Shown here piece after piece: positions 20,492-30,804 of a DNA stretch of 64,000 nucleotides. The stretch lies in the NCBI RefSeq assembly GCF_000263195.1, contig NC_018748.1, positions 1,302,001 through 1,366,000 on the forward strand, in the 5' to 3' direction. Below the pieces are notes generated by a model that saw only the letters and a list, made by a program, of their open reading frames with translations, did not search any database and was not told the DNA's origin. Position numbers and translations under genes: made by a program. Numbering within the stretch: the first letter of the stretch is position 1; every line of letters starts with the position of its first letter. The stretch comes from Emticicia oligotrophica DSM 17448. Its GTDB lineage: Bacteria; Bacteroidota; Bacteroidia; Cytophagales; Spirosomataceae.

Positions 20492-23400
20492 ATGTCTTTA
20501 AAGAAAAATAAAAAATTAAATAGTGACTTCCAAAGTATCACCATTAGCTTGGCTTCACCGGAGTCAATCTTGGAAAGTTCTTTTGGAGAAGTTACACAAC
20601 CTGAGACGATTAACTACCGTACCTACAAACCCGAAATGGGCGGTTTGTTTTGCGAGCGTATCTTTGGTCCAGTGAAAGACTGGGAATGTCACTGCGGTAA
20701 ATACAAACGTATCCGTTATAAAGGTATCATTTGCGACCGTTGTGGTGTGGAAGTTACAGAAAAGAAAGTACGTCGCGAGCGTATGGGTCACATCGAACTC
20801 GTTGTTCCGGTAGCTCATATCTGGTACTTCCGTAGCTTACCAAATAAAATTGGTTATTTGCTCGGCATGTCGTCGAAGAAACTCGACCAAATTATCTACT
20901 ACGAACGCTACGTAGTTATCCAACCAGGTATCAAGTCTGAAGATGGTGTTTCATCGAATGATTTCTTAACCGAAGAAGAATATTTGGATATCATGGATAA
21001 ACTTCCACGCGATAACCAAATGCTCGACGATAAAGACCCTAATAAATTTATCGCCAAAATGGGTGCTGAGGCATTAGAAATGATGCTTTCTCGCCTTGAC
21101 TTAGACCAATTATCATACGACCTTCGTCACGCTGCGGCTACCGATACTTCACAACAACGTAAAGCTGATGCTTTGAAACGTTTGAAAATCGTAGAAGCAT
21201 TACGTGATGCAAACACTCGTATTGAAAATAAACCAGAGTGGATGGTTATCCGTATGGTACCAGTTATTCCACCAGAATTGCGTCCGTTAGTGCCATTAGA
21301 TGGTGGTCGTTTCGCTACTTCTGATTTGAATGACCTTTACCGTCGTGTAATTATCCGTAACAACCGCTTGAAGCGTTTGTTGGAAATCAAAGCACCAGAA
21401 GTAATCTTACGTAACGAAAAACGTATGTTACAAGAGGCCGTTGACTCATTGTTCGACAACTCTCGTAAAGTAAATGCGGTTCGTTCGGAAGGTAACCGTG
21501 CCTTGAAATCTCTTTCTGATATGTTGAAAGGTAAGCAAGGACGTTTCCGTCAGAACTTACTTGGAAAACGTGTTGACTACTCAGGTCGTTCGGTAATCGT
21601 GGTAGGTCCAGAATTGAAACTACACGAGTGCGGTTTACCAAAAGATATGGCGGCAGAGTTATTCAAACCGTTTATTATCAGAAAGTTAATTGAGCGTGGA
21701 ATTGTTAAGACCGTAAAATCAGCGAAGAAAATCGTTGACAGAAAAGACGCAGTTGTTTGGGATATTCTCGAAAACGTATTGAAAGGACACCCTGTTCTCC
21801 TCAACCGTGCCCCTACGCTCCACCGTCTTGGTATTCAGGCATTCCAACCTAAATTAGTAGAAGGTAAAGCTATTCAATTGCACCCGCTCGTTTGTACGGC
21901 CTTCAACGCTGACTTTGACGGTGACCAGATGGCGGTACACGTACCACTTGGTCAAGAAGCAATCATGGAAGCTTCCATCTTGATGTTGGCGGCTCATAAT
22001 ATCTTGAACCCTGCCAACGGAGCTCCAATCACCGTACCTTCACAAGACATGGTGTTGGGTCTTTACTACGTAACTAAAGGCCGTAAATCAACCGCTACTC
22101 ATAAAGAGCCAGGCGAAGGACAAACATTCTACTCAGCAGAGGAAGTAATCATTGCCCTTAACGAAGGTGCTATTTCGAAACACGCACACATCAAATGCCG
22201 TGTGAAAGTGAAAAACGAAAAAGGTGAGCTTGTTTGGAAAATCGTTGATACCGTAGCTGGACGTATTTTATTTAACCAATGCGTACCAGAAGAAGTAGGT
22301 TACCTTGACGAATTATTGACTAAGAAAAAGCTTCAACAGCTAATCGGTCGTGTATTCAAAGAGGCTGGCTACTCTCGTACAGCGAAATTCTTGGATGATA
22401 TCAAAGAATTAGGTTATCAAACAGCCTTCAGAGGTGGTTTGTCAATCGGTTTAGATAATATCATCGTTCCAGAAGAGAAAGCAAAACTCGTTGAAGATGC
22501 GAAAAAAGAAGTAGAAGAAGTACAAAACAACTACATGTTTGGTATCATTACTGAGCGTGAACGTTATAACCAAATCATTGATATTTGGGGCCGCGTGAAT
22601 AGTTCGATGCGTGTGATTCTATTGAAACAATTGGAAGAAGACCAAGCTGGTTTCAACCCAATTTATATGATGATGCACTCGGGAGCTCGTGGTTCGCAAG
22701 AGCAAGTACGTCAGTTAGGTGGTATGAGAGGTTTGATGGCGAAACCACAAAAGAACATCCAAGGTTCGGTTGGTGAAATCATCGAAAACCCAATCCTTTC
22801 TAACTTTAAAGAAGGTCTCGACGTTCTTGAGTACTTTATCTCTACGCACGGTGCTCGTAAAGGTTTGGCCGATACTGCCTTGAAAACTGCCGATGCTGGT
22901 TACTTAACTCGTCGTTTGCACGATGTTGCTCAAGATGTAGTTGTTAATGAAGTTGACTGTGGAACACTCCGCGGTATTCAGGTTTCAGCATTGAAAGATA
23001 ACGAAGATATCGTTGAACCACTTTCTGAGCGTATCTTAGGCCGTACATCAGTTTATGATGTAATCGACCCACTTACGAAGAAACTCATCGTAAAAGCAGG
23101 CGAAGAAATCACTGAAGAAATTGCAGCTGAAATCGACGAAACTGCTATCGAAACTGTAGAGATTCGTTCGGCATTGACTTGCGAAACTCAAACAGGTGTT
23201 TGTGCGAAATGTTATGGACGTAACCTTGCAACTGGCCGCATGGCCGAAGGTGGTGAAGCAGTTGGTGTAATTGCCTCACAATCAATCGGTGAGCCAGGTA
23301 CACAGCTTACACTTCGTACGTTCCACACAGGGGGTACTGCCCAAAACGTTGCTTCTGAAGCAAACATCAAAGCAAAATTTGCGGGTACTATTCAATTAGA

Positions 23401-24808
23401 AGAATTACGTACAGTACAATCAGTTGACCGTGATGGCAACGAAATTACAACGGTGTTAGGTCGTCGTGGTGAGATTCGTATCCTTGAAACTGGTACAAAC
23501 AACGTACTTATTGTAAATAACGTACCTTATGGTGCTACTTTATTGGTTACCGATGGCCAACAAGTAAATAAAGGTGATGACCTTTGCCATTGGGATCAAT
23601 TCAACGCCGTAATCCTTTCAGAAATTGATGGTACGGTAGAGTACGAAGCAATCGAAGAGAATATCACTTATAAAGAAGAAGCCGATGAGCAAACTGGTTT
23701 CCGTGATAAAGTTATCATCGAATCGAAAGACCGTACGAAAAACCCAGCTATCGTTATTCGTTCAGCAAATGGCGAAGAAGGAAAAGCTTACAACTTACCA
23801 GTATTAGCTCGTTTGACAGTTGAAGACGGCAAGGTAATCAAAGCAGGTCAAATCTTAGCAAAGATTCCTCGTGCAATCAACATGAACCGAGATATTACGG
23901 GTGGTTTGCCACGTGTAACTGAGTTATTCGAGGCTCGTAACCCTTCAAATCCAGCAGTTGTTTCTGAAATCGATGGTATCGTACAATACGGAGCTATCAA
24001 ACGTGGTAATCGTGAGATCTACGTTGAAGCAAAAGATGGTGTGAAAATGAAGTACATGGTTCCACTATCGAAACTATTCTTAGTACAAGATGGTGACTTC
24101 GTACGTGCAGGTGACCCACTTTCTGATGGTGCGATTACTCCAGCCGATATTCTTCGTATCAAAGGACCAACCGCCGTACAAGAATATTTAGTAAACGAAG
24201 TACAAGCCGTATATCGTCAACAAGGGGTAAAAATCGCTGATAAGCACATTGAGGTAATTGTTCGCCAAATGATGCAAAAAGTTGAAGTGATTGACTCTGG
24301 TGACACCCTATTCCTTGACAATCAAATGGTTGATAAGTGGGTAGTACGTGCAGGAAACGACAAAATTCTTGACAAAAAAGTAGTAATGGATGCTGGTGCG
24401 TCTGACAAGTTCAAACCTGGTCAGATTATCACTGCCCGTGAAATGCGTGACGAAAACAGCCGCTTGAAGCGTGCTGACTTACCGCAAATGGTAGTGCGTG
24501 ATGCAATGCCTGCGGTAGCACGTCCGACACTCCAAGGTATCACTACTGCATCGTTGGGTACAGAATCATTTATGTCGGCGGCATCATTCCAAGAGACAAC
24601 GAAAGTGTTATCAGAAGCTGCTGTAAGAGGTAAGCGTGATACACTCGATGGCTTGAAAGAAAACGTAATCGTTGGACACTTGATTCCAGCAGGAACGGGT
24701 AACCGTAAATACCAAAACATCCAAGTTGGTAGCAAAGCAGAACTCGAAGCAGCAGCCGAAAAGAAAAGACAACAAGAGGCAGCAAAACAACGCAGAGAGT
24801 TTGTTTAA
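20492..24808 (+). CDS. rpoC: DNA-directed RNA polymerase subunit beta'
   Basis: A protein of about 1438 residues. The first zinc site is CHCGKYK followed by CDRCGVE near residues 66-84; the Mg-binding catalytic loop [12 protein letters not shown] is near residues 471-482; the second zinc site is [13 protein letters not shown] near residue 897-907. The bridge and trigger-loop regions follow in order, and the C-terminus ends in an Ala/Lys/Gln-rich tail. I place the start at the ATG at 20492 ([10 protein letters not shown]). The frame is open further up to a TTG at 20450, but that codon lies inside the intergenic hairpin and the extra 14 residues are not family-like. It is co-transcribed with rpoB and ends in a strong terminator. 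Confidence 0.97.
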   Translation: MSLKKNKKLNSDFQSITISLASPESILESSFGEVTQPETINYRTYKPEMGGLFCERIFGPVKDWECHCGKYKRIRYKGIICDRCGVEVTEKKVRRERMGHIELVVPVAHIWYFRSLPNKIGYLLGMSSKKLDQIIYYERYVVIQPGIKSEDGVSSNDFLTEEEYLDIMDKLPRDNQMLDDKDPNKFIAKMGAEALEMMLSRLDLDQLSYDLRHAAATDTSQQRKADALKRLKIVEALRDANTRIENKPEWMVIRMVPVIPPELRPLVPLDGGRFATSDLNDLYRRVIIRNNRLKRLLEIKAPEVILRNEKRMLQEAVDSLFDNSRKVNAVRSEGNRALKSLSDMLKGKQGRFRQNLLGKRVDYSGRSVIVVGPELKLHECGLPKDMAAELFKPFIIRKLIERGIVKTVKSAKKIVDRKDAVVWDILENVLKGHPVLLNRAPTLHRLGIQAFQPKLVEGKAIQLHPLVCTAFNADFDGDQMAVHVPLGQEAIMEASILMLAAHNILNPANGAPITVPSQDMVLGLYYVTKGRKSTATHKEPGEGQTFYSAEEVIIALNEGAISKHAHIKCRVKVKNEKGELVWKIVDTVAGRILFNQCVPEEVGYLDELLTKKKLQQLIGRVFKEAGYSRTAKFLDDIKELGYQTAFRGGLSIGLDNIIVPEEKAKLVEDAKKEVEEVQNNYMFGIITERERYNQIIDIWGRVNSSMRVILLKQLEEDQAGFNPIYMMMHSGARGSQEQVRQLGGMRGLMAKPQKNIQGSVGEIIENPILSNFKEGLDVLEYFISTHGARKGLADTALKTADAGYLTRRLHDVAQDVVVNEVDCGTLRGIQVSALKDNEDIVEPLSERILGRTSVYDVIDPLTKKLIVKAGEEITEEIAAEIDETAIETVEIRSALTCETQTGVCAKCYGRNLATGRMAEGGEAVGVIASQSIGEPGTQLTLRTFHTGGTAQNVASEANIKAKFAGTIQLEELRTVQSVDRDGNEITTVLGRRGEIRILETGTNNVLIVNNVPYGATLLVTDGQQVNKGDDLCHWDQFNAVILSEIDGTVEYEAIEENITYKEEADEQTGFRDKVIIESKDRTKNPAIVIRSANGEEGKAYNLPVLARLTVEDGKVIKAGQILAKIPRAINMNRDITGGLPRVTELFEARNPSNPAVVSEIDGIVQYGAIKRGNREIYVEAKDGVKMKYMVPLSKLFLVQDGDFVRAGDPLSDGAITPADILRIKGPTAVQEYLVNEVQAVYRQQGVKIADKHIEVIVRQMMQKVEVIDSGDTLFLDNQMVDKWVVRAGNDKILDKKVVMDAGASDKFKPGQIITAREMRDENSRLKRADLPQMVVRDAMPAVARPTLQGITTASLGTESFMSAASFQETTKVLSEAAVRGKRDTLDGLKENVIVGHLIPAGTGNRKYQNIQVGSKAELEAAAEKKRQQEAAKQRREFV

Positions 24809-24859
24809 TGAATAAAGAATTGAGAATTAAGATTTCTTGTTCTCTTTAGATAAAACAAC

Positions 24860-24892
24860 AAAAAAGGTCAAGCACTTTGCTTGGCCTTTTTT
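24860..24892 (+). terminator. rpoBC terminator
   Basis: AAAAAAGGTCAAGC pairs with GCTTGGCCTTTTTT (one T-G pair) around an ACTTT loop; the 3' arm doubles as the T-tract. It lies about 50 bases past the rpoC stop. Confidence 0.85.
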
Positions 24893-24965
24893 GTATTTAC
24901 AGCAAAATCTTTAATAATTTACCAACAACGAGGCGAAACTATGAGACTTTTCGGTAGAAAAACTA

Positions 24966-27900
24966 CTACTCCAATAAACTCAAAATATCATCTTTCGTGA
25001 GAGCTTTTACAAAACTCTCTTCGGTTGTAATTAGGTCGTTGAAAAGTTTTTGCTTATTTCGCTGTAAAGAAAGAATTTTCTCCTCAACCGAATTTCTTGT
25101 AATAAATTTATAAGTAAATACGGTATTTTGCTGACCAATTCGGTGGGCACGGTCAATGGCCTGAGCCTCAATGGCAGGATTCCACCAAGGGTCGAGCAAA
25201 AATACATACTCGGCAGCGGTCAGATTTAAGCCCAAACCACCAGCTTTCAATGAAATCAAGAAAATTTTTATCGAATCGTCTTTCTGGAAAATATCTACTT
25301 GCTCTTGGCGGTCAGAAGTTGAACCATCCAAATAACAATAACGAATATAATGCTTGTTGAGATATTCACGATAAATCTCCAAATGCTTCACAAACTGACT
25401 AAATACCAGCACTTTGTGGCCTTCTTCCACAATGGTCTCGAGCTTTTGTAGCACTTCTTCGTGCTTGCCCGAATCTCCTTCGTAGGTTTCATCAATCATT
25501 GATGGATGATTAGCCAACTGACGCAATTTGGTGAGTCCTTGCAAAACAGCCATTTGAGATTTACCAAAACCCTTTTCTTCGATTTGCTCTAAAATAATAT
25601 TTCTATAATAAGATTTGGCTTCTTCGTAGCGTTTTTCCTGCTCTTCGCTCATATCACAGTAATGAATACTCTCAACTTTCGGTGGTAATTCGGTAGCTAC
25701 CTGCGATTTATGACGACGCAGCATAAATGGTTTAATCAAGCTGTAAAGTCGCTTATTTTGCTTTTCATCTTGGTGTCTTTCTATCGGAATCTGATACTCA
25801 TTTTTAAAATAAGTTTGCGTACCCAACAGTCCTGGATTGATGAAAGTCATTTGGGTCCATAAATCCATCGTACTATTTTCAAGAGGTGTACCCGTCAAAA
25901 TCAAGCGATTGGCCGAATTGAGCTGCATTACGGCCTTAGAAATATGCGAACTTGGGTTTTTAATTGACTGAGATTCATCCAAAATCACATAATTGAATCG
26001 ATAATTTTTAATAACATCAATATCAATTCTCAGGATTCCGTAGGAGGTTAAAATCAAATCATAATTATCAAATTGCTCCGTATTTTTCTCACGATTTGTT
26101 CCTGTATAAACAAAAGCTCTTAATTCGGGCGTAAATTTCTCAATTTCCTTTAACCAGTTATACACCAATGAAGTAGGCATAACCAAAAGCGATGGTTCGT
26201 GCATATCACCAGATTGATTTTCTTTAATTCCTTGCAAAAAAGCCAAAGTTTGAATGGTTTTCCCCAAACCCATATCATCGGCCAAACAACCTCCAAGCTT
26301 GTATTCTGCTAAAAAATTCATCCAATCAAAACCTGCTTTTTGATAAGGTCTGAGGTTCGCTTTTAATCCTTTCGGCACTTCATATTGTTGAATTTTATCG
26401 AAGTCTCTTAATTTTTCCAACTTCCTACTAATCACCGAAAAAGCCAAACCTTCATTGGTCAGGTCTTGCACCAAAACAAGGTGGTGCTTTTTCAGAATTG
26501 TTACTTCATCATCAAGTTTATCTACATAACTAAATAGTTCTGAATATCGGGTAAACCATTCTTCAGGAATTACTGCGATTTGACCATTAGGAAGCGTAAA
26601 CTCACGCTTATTTGATAGAATTAGGTTTCTAAGTTTTAGAAAAGGGATTTCAAAATCACCAAATCTCACTTTTGCTTTTATGTCAAACCAATCGTTTTTC
26701 TCTTCAATATGCACCTCAATAGATGAATACCCCAAGAAATATTGTTTCTGATTATCGGCATTCTCAATTTGCTTAACCTCAAAATTATTTTCTTCTAAAA
26801 CCTTAGCCTTGCTTTGCAGCCACGAAAAAGCAGCGTGTTTATCCATTGTGCACCTCCCCTGACGGGCATCAAGGCCTAAATCTTTGAGAAGGTTTACACG
26901 CTGTTTTTCATATTTTAAATCTCGTTTTACTTTATGAAATAGCCAACTATCGCCCGCACGCTCTACACTCACATAAGCTTCGGCCGAAAAACTATCAAAC
27001 CTAAAAGTATAATTCCCATACTGAAAAGATAAATCAAACACAATTTTGCTTTCTTCATCGGTTTCCTCTTCTTCATCAGAAGAGTCAAAGAGCGAAACAG
27101 TCACTTTTTTATTCGAAACAACTTCCGAAATCGCTAAAACTGGCTTAGGTTCATGTTTCTCAAATCGAATCTCAAAACCTTGTGCAAAAACATCAAATTG
27201 TGCTACCAATGGAGCAATAAACTTCTGATAATAAGTTTCTTCGATGTTTCTCGGAATAATTATATGGTTTTTATTTAGAAATGGCTTTAGCTTTTTGCCA
27301 TCTACTTGTTTCTCAAAATGATAAAGTTTATCATCAATCAATAACCAAGCTGGTTCTTCGCACAAAATACGGGCATTTTTAAACTGAAATTGCACTCGCT
27401 CTCCACCACATTTAATGCTCGGAAAATAATGTGTATTCTCCTCATTACGAATAAAATTAAAATATGCCTTTGCACCTTCTTTTATAGTATTGACGGCTTT
27501 CCAAGTTGGGTCTCCATCATTACTCATAATGAATAATTGTTTATTGAGTAGCTTTTCTAAAATTTCGGAACGGTGCTTTTCCATGTAACTATGCACAGTA
27601 TCTTGCAATAGTTTATCCCCTTTTTCGGGGTCGAAAACTTTCAGAAAAAAATCAAGAGGAGCCTGTTTTTTGGGGCTAAACTTTTTAACTACGGTGTCTT
27701 GCTGAATGGCTTCGGTTAATTTAACTAAGGCATAATCATCGGCATCAATTCGCTCAGAAAATTCTGAAATATTCTTTGAAGAAACACTCTGATTTTGCAA
27801 GGTAAGTTCTCCTTTACTATTTAACTGCACCACAAACGCTTCAAACAAAAACCCGAGATATTCGTGTTCAAATAATGAGTAAACCATCTGAAATGGTTGT

Positions 27901-27980
27901 AGTGTAGATACTTTCATATTAACAAAATAAGAAGCCCTCCCACTTGGGTATTTTGGAGAAACTAATCTAATCTGCGACAT
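24966..27980 (-). CDS. SNF2-family DEAD-like helicase/ATPase
   Basis: About 1004 residues. The N-terminal half (to about residue 530) is the bacterial SNF2-associated region without recognised catalytic motifs. Then come a helicase ATP-binding domain with DDMGLGKTIQTL near residue 565, DESQSIKN (motif II) near 665 and LTGTPLENS (motif III), and a helicase C-terminal domain with AGGLGLNLTAA and QAIDRAHRIGQ. This is the layout of stand-alone bacterial Snf2/HepA-like translocases that remodel protein-DNA or polymerase-DNA complexes. I choose the Met at 27980 (MSQIRLVSP); a longer frame reaches 28022, but its 14 extra hydrophobic residues do not fit the family. It lies convergently with rpoC. No restriction or defence gene adjoins, so a defence role is not suggested. 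Confidence 0.93.
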   Translation of the reverse strand: MSQIRLVSPKYPSGRASYFVNMKVSTLQPFQMVYSLFEHEYLGFLFEAFVVQLNSKGELTLQNQSVSSKNISEFSERIDADDYALVKLTEAIQQDTVVKKFSPKKQAPLDFFLKVFDPEKGDKLLQDTVHSYMEKHRSEILEKLLNKQLFIMSNDGDPTWKAVNTIKEGAKAYFNFIRNEENTHYFPSIKCGGERVQFQFKNARILCEEPAWLLIDDKLYHFEKQVDGKKLKPFLNKNHIIIPRNIEETYYQKFIAPLVAQFDVFAQGFEIRFEKHEPKPVLAISEVVSNKKVTVSLFDSSDEEEETDEESKIVFDLSFQYGNYTFRFDSFSAEAYVSVERAGDSWLFHKVKRDLKYEKQRVNLLKDLGLDARQGRCTMDKHAAFSWLQSKAKVLEENNFEVKQIENADNQKQYFLGYSSIEVHIEEKNDWFDIKAKVRFGDFEIPFLKLRNLILSNKREFTLPNGQIAVIPEEWFTRYSELFSYVDKLDDEVTILKKHHLVLVQDLTNEGLAFSVISRKLEKLRDFDKIQQYEVPKGLKANLRPYQKAGFDWMNFLAEYKLGGCLADDMGLGKTIQTLAFLQGIKENQSGDMHEPSLLVMPTSLVYNWLKEIEKFTPELRAFVYTGTNREKNTEQFDNYDLILTSYGILRIDIDVIKNYRFNYVILDESQSIKNPSSHISKAVMQLNSANRLILTGTPLENSTMDLWTQMTFINPGLLGTQTYFKNEYQIPIERHQDEKQNKRLYSLIKPFMLRRHKSQVATELPPKVESIHYCDMSEEQEKRYEEAKSYYRNIILEQIEEKGFGKSQMAVLQGLTKLRQLANHPSMIDETYEGDSGKHEEVLQKLETIVEEGHKVLVFSQFVKHLEIYREYLNKHYIRYCYLDGSTSDRQEQVDIFQKDDSIKIFLISLKAGGLGLNLTAAEYVFLLDPWWNPAIEAQAIDRAHRIGQQNTVFTYKFITRNSVEEKILSLQRNKQKLFNDLITTEESFVKALTKDDILSLLE

Positions 27981-28172
27981 TGTGTATTGCTTAAAATCAA
28001 AACCAACTACAAAAATGAACAAGATTAAATCAAAATCAAATTTATTAGTGCTTCACAAGTGGTATTTAGTAAAAAAGAGTTTTTGAATAGATGGCAAATA
28101 ACGAATATATAAAAAGTGTAATAGGAGAACAAAAAAGATTGTAATTTTTTATTTAAAGGCCCCCTCAAACCA

Positions 28173-28667
28173 TTAATTTCTCTCTAATACCACAAAATCG
28201 AAATCATATTCATTTTTTTCGTCTTTGTGATGCGAAACTCGAGAATTTTCCGTCCATTCACTCATATCTAAAGTTGGAAAAAACGCATCGCCTTCAATAT
28301 TAGCGTCGACTTCTGTCAGATAAATTTTATCCGTAATTTTAAGTGCTTGCTCATAGACATTACCGCCGCCAATAATAAAGATTTCTTCACTACCCACATG
28401 AGTTTTAGCCAATTCAATGGCATTTTCAAGCGAAGATGCTTTCAGTACACCCTCAGGCAAAACAAAATCTTGCTGACGTGAAATAACAATATTCGTTCGG
28501 TTAGGAAGCGGTCGACCAATCGACTCAAAAGTTTTTCTCCCCATAATTACCGAATGGCCAGTTGTTAGGTTTTTGAAGTATTTAAAGTCAGTCGAAAGCT
28601 TCCAAAGCATTTGATTATCCTTTCCTATGACACCGTTTTCTGCAGTTGCTACAATTATTGAAATCAT
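28173..28667 (-). CDS. folA: Dihydrofolate reductase
   Basis: A 164-residue enzyme reducing dihydrofolate to tetrahydrofolate with NADPH. It begins MISIIVATAENGVIGKDNQM, shows the active-site acidic residue in LSTDFKYFK, the NADPH motif MGRKTFESIGRPLPNR, and IIGGGNVYEQAL with EVDANIEGDAFFP further on, all in the usual order. Length is normal. It stands alone between the SNF2 gene and a 415-base gap. A TAACTTTG (minus strand, 28745-28752) is a plausible -7 box about 80 bases upstream. Confidence 0.96.
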   Translation of the reverse strand: MISIIVATAENGVIGKDNQMLWKLSTDFKYFKNLTTGHSVIMGRKTFESIGRPLPNRTNIVISRQQDFVLPEGVLKASSLENAIELAKTHVGSEEIFIIGGGNVYEQALKITDKIYLTEVDANIEGDAFFPTLDMSEWTENSRVSHHKDEKNEYDFDFVVLERN

Positions 28668-29082
28668 TTTATTCGCTTATCACTCCCAACTACTGAAAGA
28701 ATCTCTCTTCATTTGAAGAAGGCTGGAAGCGGGTTAATGTAGCACAAAGTTATAAAATTTACGCCCTCCAACCTCATTCAAGCCCATTCTTCATTTTTAT
28801 TTTTTTAAAATCGAAATATTTTTCTCAATTTCGAGTTAATATGGCATCGTGGTTGCCCTATGTGAGCTTCGTTACATAGCAACCTTAGTCATAGTGAAGA
28901 TACTAATCATCGAGAATACACAATTGCTTACGAAAAAGCTGCTATTATAATAGACGCTGGTTTTGGCGGAAATTTAGAACGAGAAAAATATTTTCGTGAT
29001 GTAATAAATGCTATTTTATTACGTACAAAAATGAAAACCCAGACTTAATTTTCCGAATACCTTCGTAAGCATGCGTGCTTAA
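28668..29082. other. 415-bp gap with hairpin and coding-like remnant
   Basis: From left to right: a candidate folA -7 box (CAAAGTTA at 28745-28752, read on the minus strand); a hairpin at 28851-28884 (GGTTG + CTATGT pairing ACATAG + CAACC with a two-base bulge); and a 60-codon frame without an ATG at 28866-29048. No complete gene, tRNA or terminator is seen. Confidence 0.5.
28866..29048 (+). pseudogene. Possible coding remnant without a start codon
   Basis: An open frame of 60 codons reads REYTIAYEKAAIIIDAGFGG, then NLEREKYFRDVINAILLRTK, which has protein-like composition, but there is no ATG, GTG or TTG start before its last few residues. In another frame the bases from 28895 read VKILIIENTQLLTKKLLL before a stop, which resembles a response-regulator N-terminus. 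Either could be chance. No family is recognised. Confidence 0.2.
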
Positions 29083-30174
29083 ATGAGTCAAATAACCATG
29101 TCCTTTTTAGATAAAGTCAAAAACCTTTTCAGTACAAAACCCGCAGAAGTTCCTTCGAGTACCGAAGATACTAACGATGCTAATATCCTCCAGCCAACCA
29201 TTTCCTCTCCAGAAGTAATTACCGTACCGAATGCAGACAACGCTACTTTTTCGCCCGAGATGGATATCATTCCGTTTTGGCTTGAAAACGAAGATGCCTT
29301 GCGTGATGAGGGCGTAATTTTTGGACTTTCGGAGTCGAAAGCTGAAGAGAAAATTGCGTCTATCCGTAATTATTTTGCTCATCAGACTGCCGAGTTGGAA
29401 AAAACGGTTGAGTATCATTCAGAAAAAATCGGCGAAATAAATTTACTTATAGAACAAAAAGAAACTCGTATCCATGAGCTTACCGAAAAAACTCGTGTAC
29501 TTGAAAATAAAGAACGCACCGACCATCAACTGCTTCGTACGGCTATTGGCGTAACGCTTTCATTAGCTATGTGCGTAGGTAATTATTATTTAATTGATGA
29601 ATCTATTTTAAAAAACTTCCCGCAAAATCATCGAGTCATTGCCTTGGGTGTATTCTTGGCGGGTATGTTCAATTTATTTAATCCAAAATCACTCTTTCAC
29701 GAAAAAGACACCAAAATTTCTTGGCGTCAGCTACTCGAAGAAGTAGGTATGCCTTTGGCAGCTTCTGTTTTTGTATTCGTACAAGCCCTTGAAACCCAGA
29801 GTGTTCTTCGTTCAATTGCTTTATTTTTATTCGTATTTTTCTTATTTTTATTTGCTGGAAAACTCTTGCTCAGTAACCTAACCGTACTGAAAACAGATTC
29901 GGGTATTTGGCTTGATAATCTTCGTTTAGAAAAAGACAAAGTAAATAAGTCCAAAGAATGGGAAGAGGAAATTGAGAAATTAAAAGCCGAAATCGACGAG
30001 CAAAGAATGGATAAATGGAAAATTGTGGATACACTGAAATTTCCTGAAGCAGAGCTAAAACGACTCAATGAACGCCGCGAAATGCTTGTAAAACTCTTTG
30101 AAAGTGAATTTAATTTGGCCCGTAGCTATCGTGAAAAGTTAACAGGCAAACAAATACAAGATATTTTGAAGTAA
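29083..30174 (+). CDS. Coiled-coil multi-pass membrane protein (operon gene 1)
   Basis: 363 residues. A polar, Ser/Pro-rich N-terminus (1-75) is followed by a coiled coil (about 85-140), four TM segments (about 150-170, 183-200, 222-240 and 245-267), and a second long charged coiled coil (about 280-345). The layout (coil, four TM, coil) is shared with the third gene of the operon, and both have a similar short segment after TM2 (FNLFNPKSLF here, SVLLKPAYDRL there), so the two may be distant paralogs. Start is either ATG 29083 or ATG 29098 (MSFLDKV). Its stop overlaps the next ATG by one base. No known family is recognised. Confidence 0.8.
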   Translation: MSQITMSFLDKVKNLFSTKPAEVPSSTEDTNDANILQPTISSPEVITVPNADNATFSPEMDIIPFWLENEDALRDEGVIFGLSESKAEEKIASIRNYFAHQTAELEKTVEYHSEKIGEINLLIEQKETRIHELTEKTRVLENKERTDHQLLRTAIGVTLSLAMCVGNYYLIDESILKNFPQNHRVIALGVFLAGMFNLFNPKSLFHEKDTKISWRQLLEEVGMPLAASVFVFVQALETQSVLRSIALFLFVFFLFLFAGKLLLSNLTVLKTDSGIWLDNLRLEKDKVNKSKEWEEEIEKLKAEIDEQRMDKWKIVDTLKFPEAELKRLNERREMLVKLFESEFNLARSYREKLTGKQIQDILK

Positions 30175-30749
30175 TGATCAAGCCAATCATAGAAGAAGAA
30201 GAGTTTAGCGGAATAAATTTCACACAAGAAACTTTCCGCAAAGGCGAGTATGAGGGTTGTTCATTTATTGGCTGTGATTTTTCAAATTTACATCTTTCAA
30301 ACTACGATTTTGTTGAATGTACATTTGAAGACTGTAACCTCAGCAATGTAAGGCTTAGCAATACTTCTATGAAGCAAGTGAAGTTTAAAAATTGCAAACT
30401 GCTCGGGGTAAATTTTGGGGAATGTAATCCTTTTTTGTTTGCGGTGAGTTTCGATGACTGTTTCTTACATTTGGCAGGCTTTTTCAAACTTAAAATGAAA
30501 GCCACTAAATTTAAGAACTGTAATTTGAAAGAAGTCGATTTTACAGAAACAGACCTTACAAACGCCATTTTTGATAATTGTGAATTAGTATCGGCTGTTT
30601 TTGAGCGTAGTATCTTAGAAAAAGTAGATTTTAGAACCGCACAAAACTTTTCAATCGACCCAGAATTAAACAAAATCAAAAAAGCGAGGTTCTCTCAACT
30701 TAATGTGAGAGGGCTTTTAGATAAATATCATATTGATATAGAAAATTAG
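30174..30749 (+). CDS. Pentapeptide-repeat protein (operon gene 2)
   Basis: 191 residues made largely of A(D/N)Lxx-type pentapeptide repeats, seen here as runs such as GCSFIGCDFSN, VECTFEDCNLSNVRLSN, VKFKNCKLLGVNF, ATKFKNCNLKEVDFTETDL and AIFDNCELVSAVFER. These predict a right-handed quadrilateral beta-helix over about residues 15-165. It is unusually rich in Cys at the i+? turn positions. Many such proteins bind DNA gyrase (Qnr/MfpA) or act as scaffolds, but this sequence gives no reason to choose. It is translationally coupled to the membrane protein before it (TAATG overlap), suggesting a soluble partner of that membrane complex. Confidence 0.88.
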   Translation: MIKPIIEEEEFSGINFTQETFRKGEYEGCSFIGCDFSNLHLSNYDFVECTFEDCNLSNVRLSNTSMKQVKFKNCKLLGVNFGECNPFLFAVSFDDCFLHLAGFFKLKMKATKFKNCNLKEVDFTETDLTNAIFDNCELVSAVFERSILEKVDFRTAQNFSIDPELNKIKKARFSQLNVRGLLDKYHIDIEN

Positions 30750-30804
30750 TATTAGCAATGAAGGTTGAACGCTTCACGCCAACGACCAAAGCTAAATTAA
30801 AAAT

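Noticed and set aside
27981-28022. Longer N-terminus for the SNF2 protein
   Set aside because: The extra residues are hydrophobic and unlike the family; the Met at 27980 is preferred.
24966-28667. Defence island around the SNF2 helicase
   Set aside because: SNF2 proteins occur in several anti-phage systems, but here the neighbours are rpoC and folA and no nuclease, methylase or DISARM-like partner is present.
30174-30749. Qnr-type fluoroquinolone-resistance protein
   Set aside because: It has pentapeptide repeats but is coupled to membrane genes and lacks recognisable Qnr loop features; no claim of resistance is supportable.
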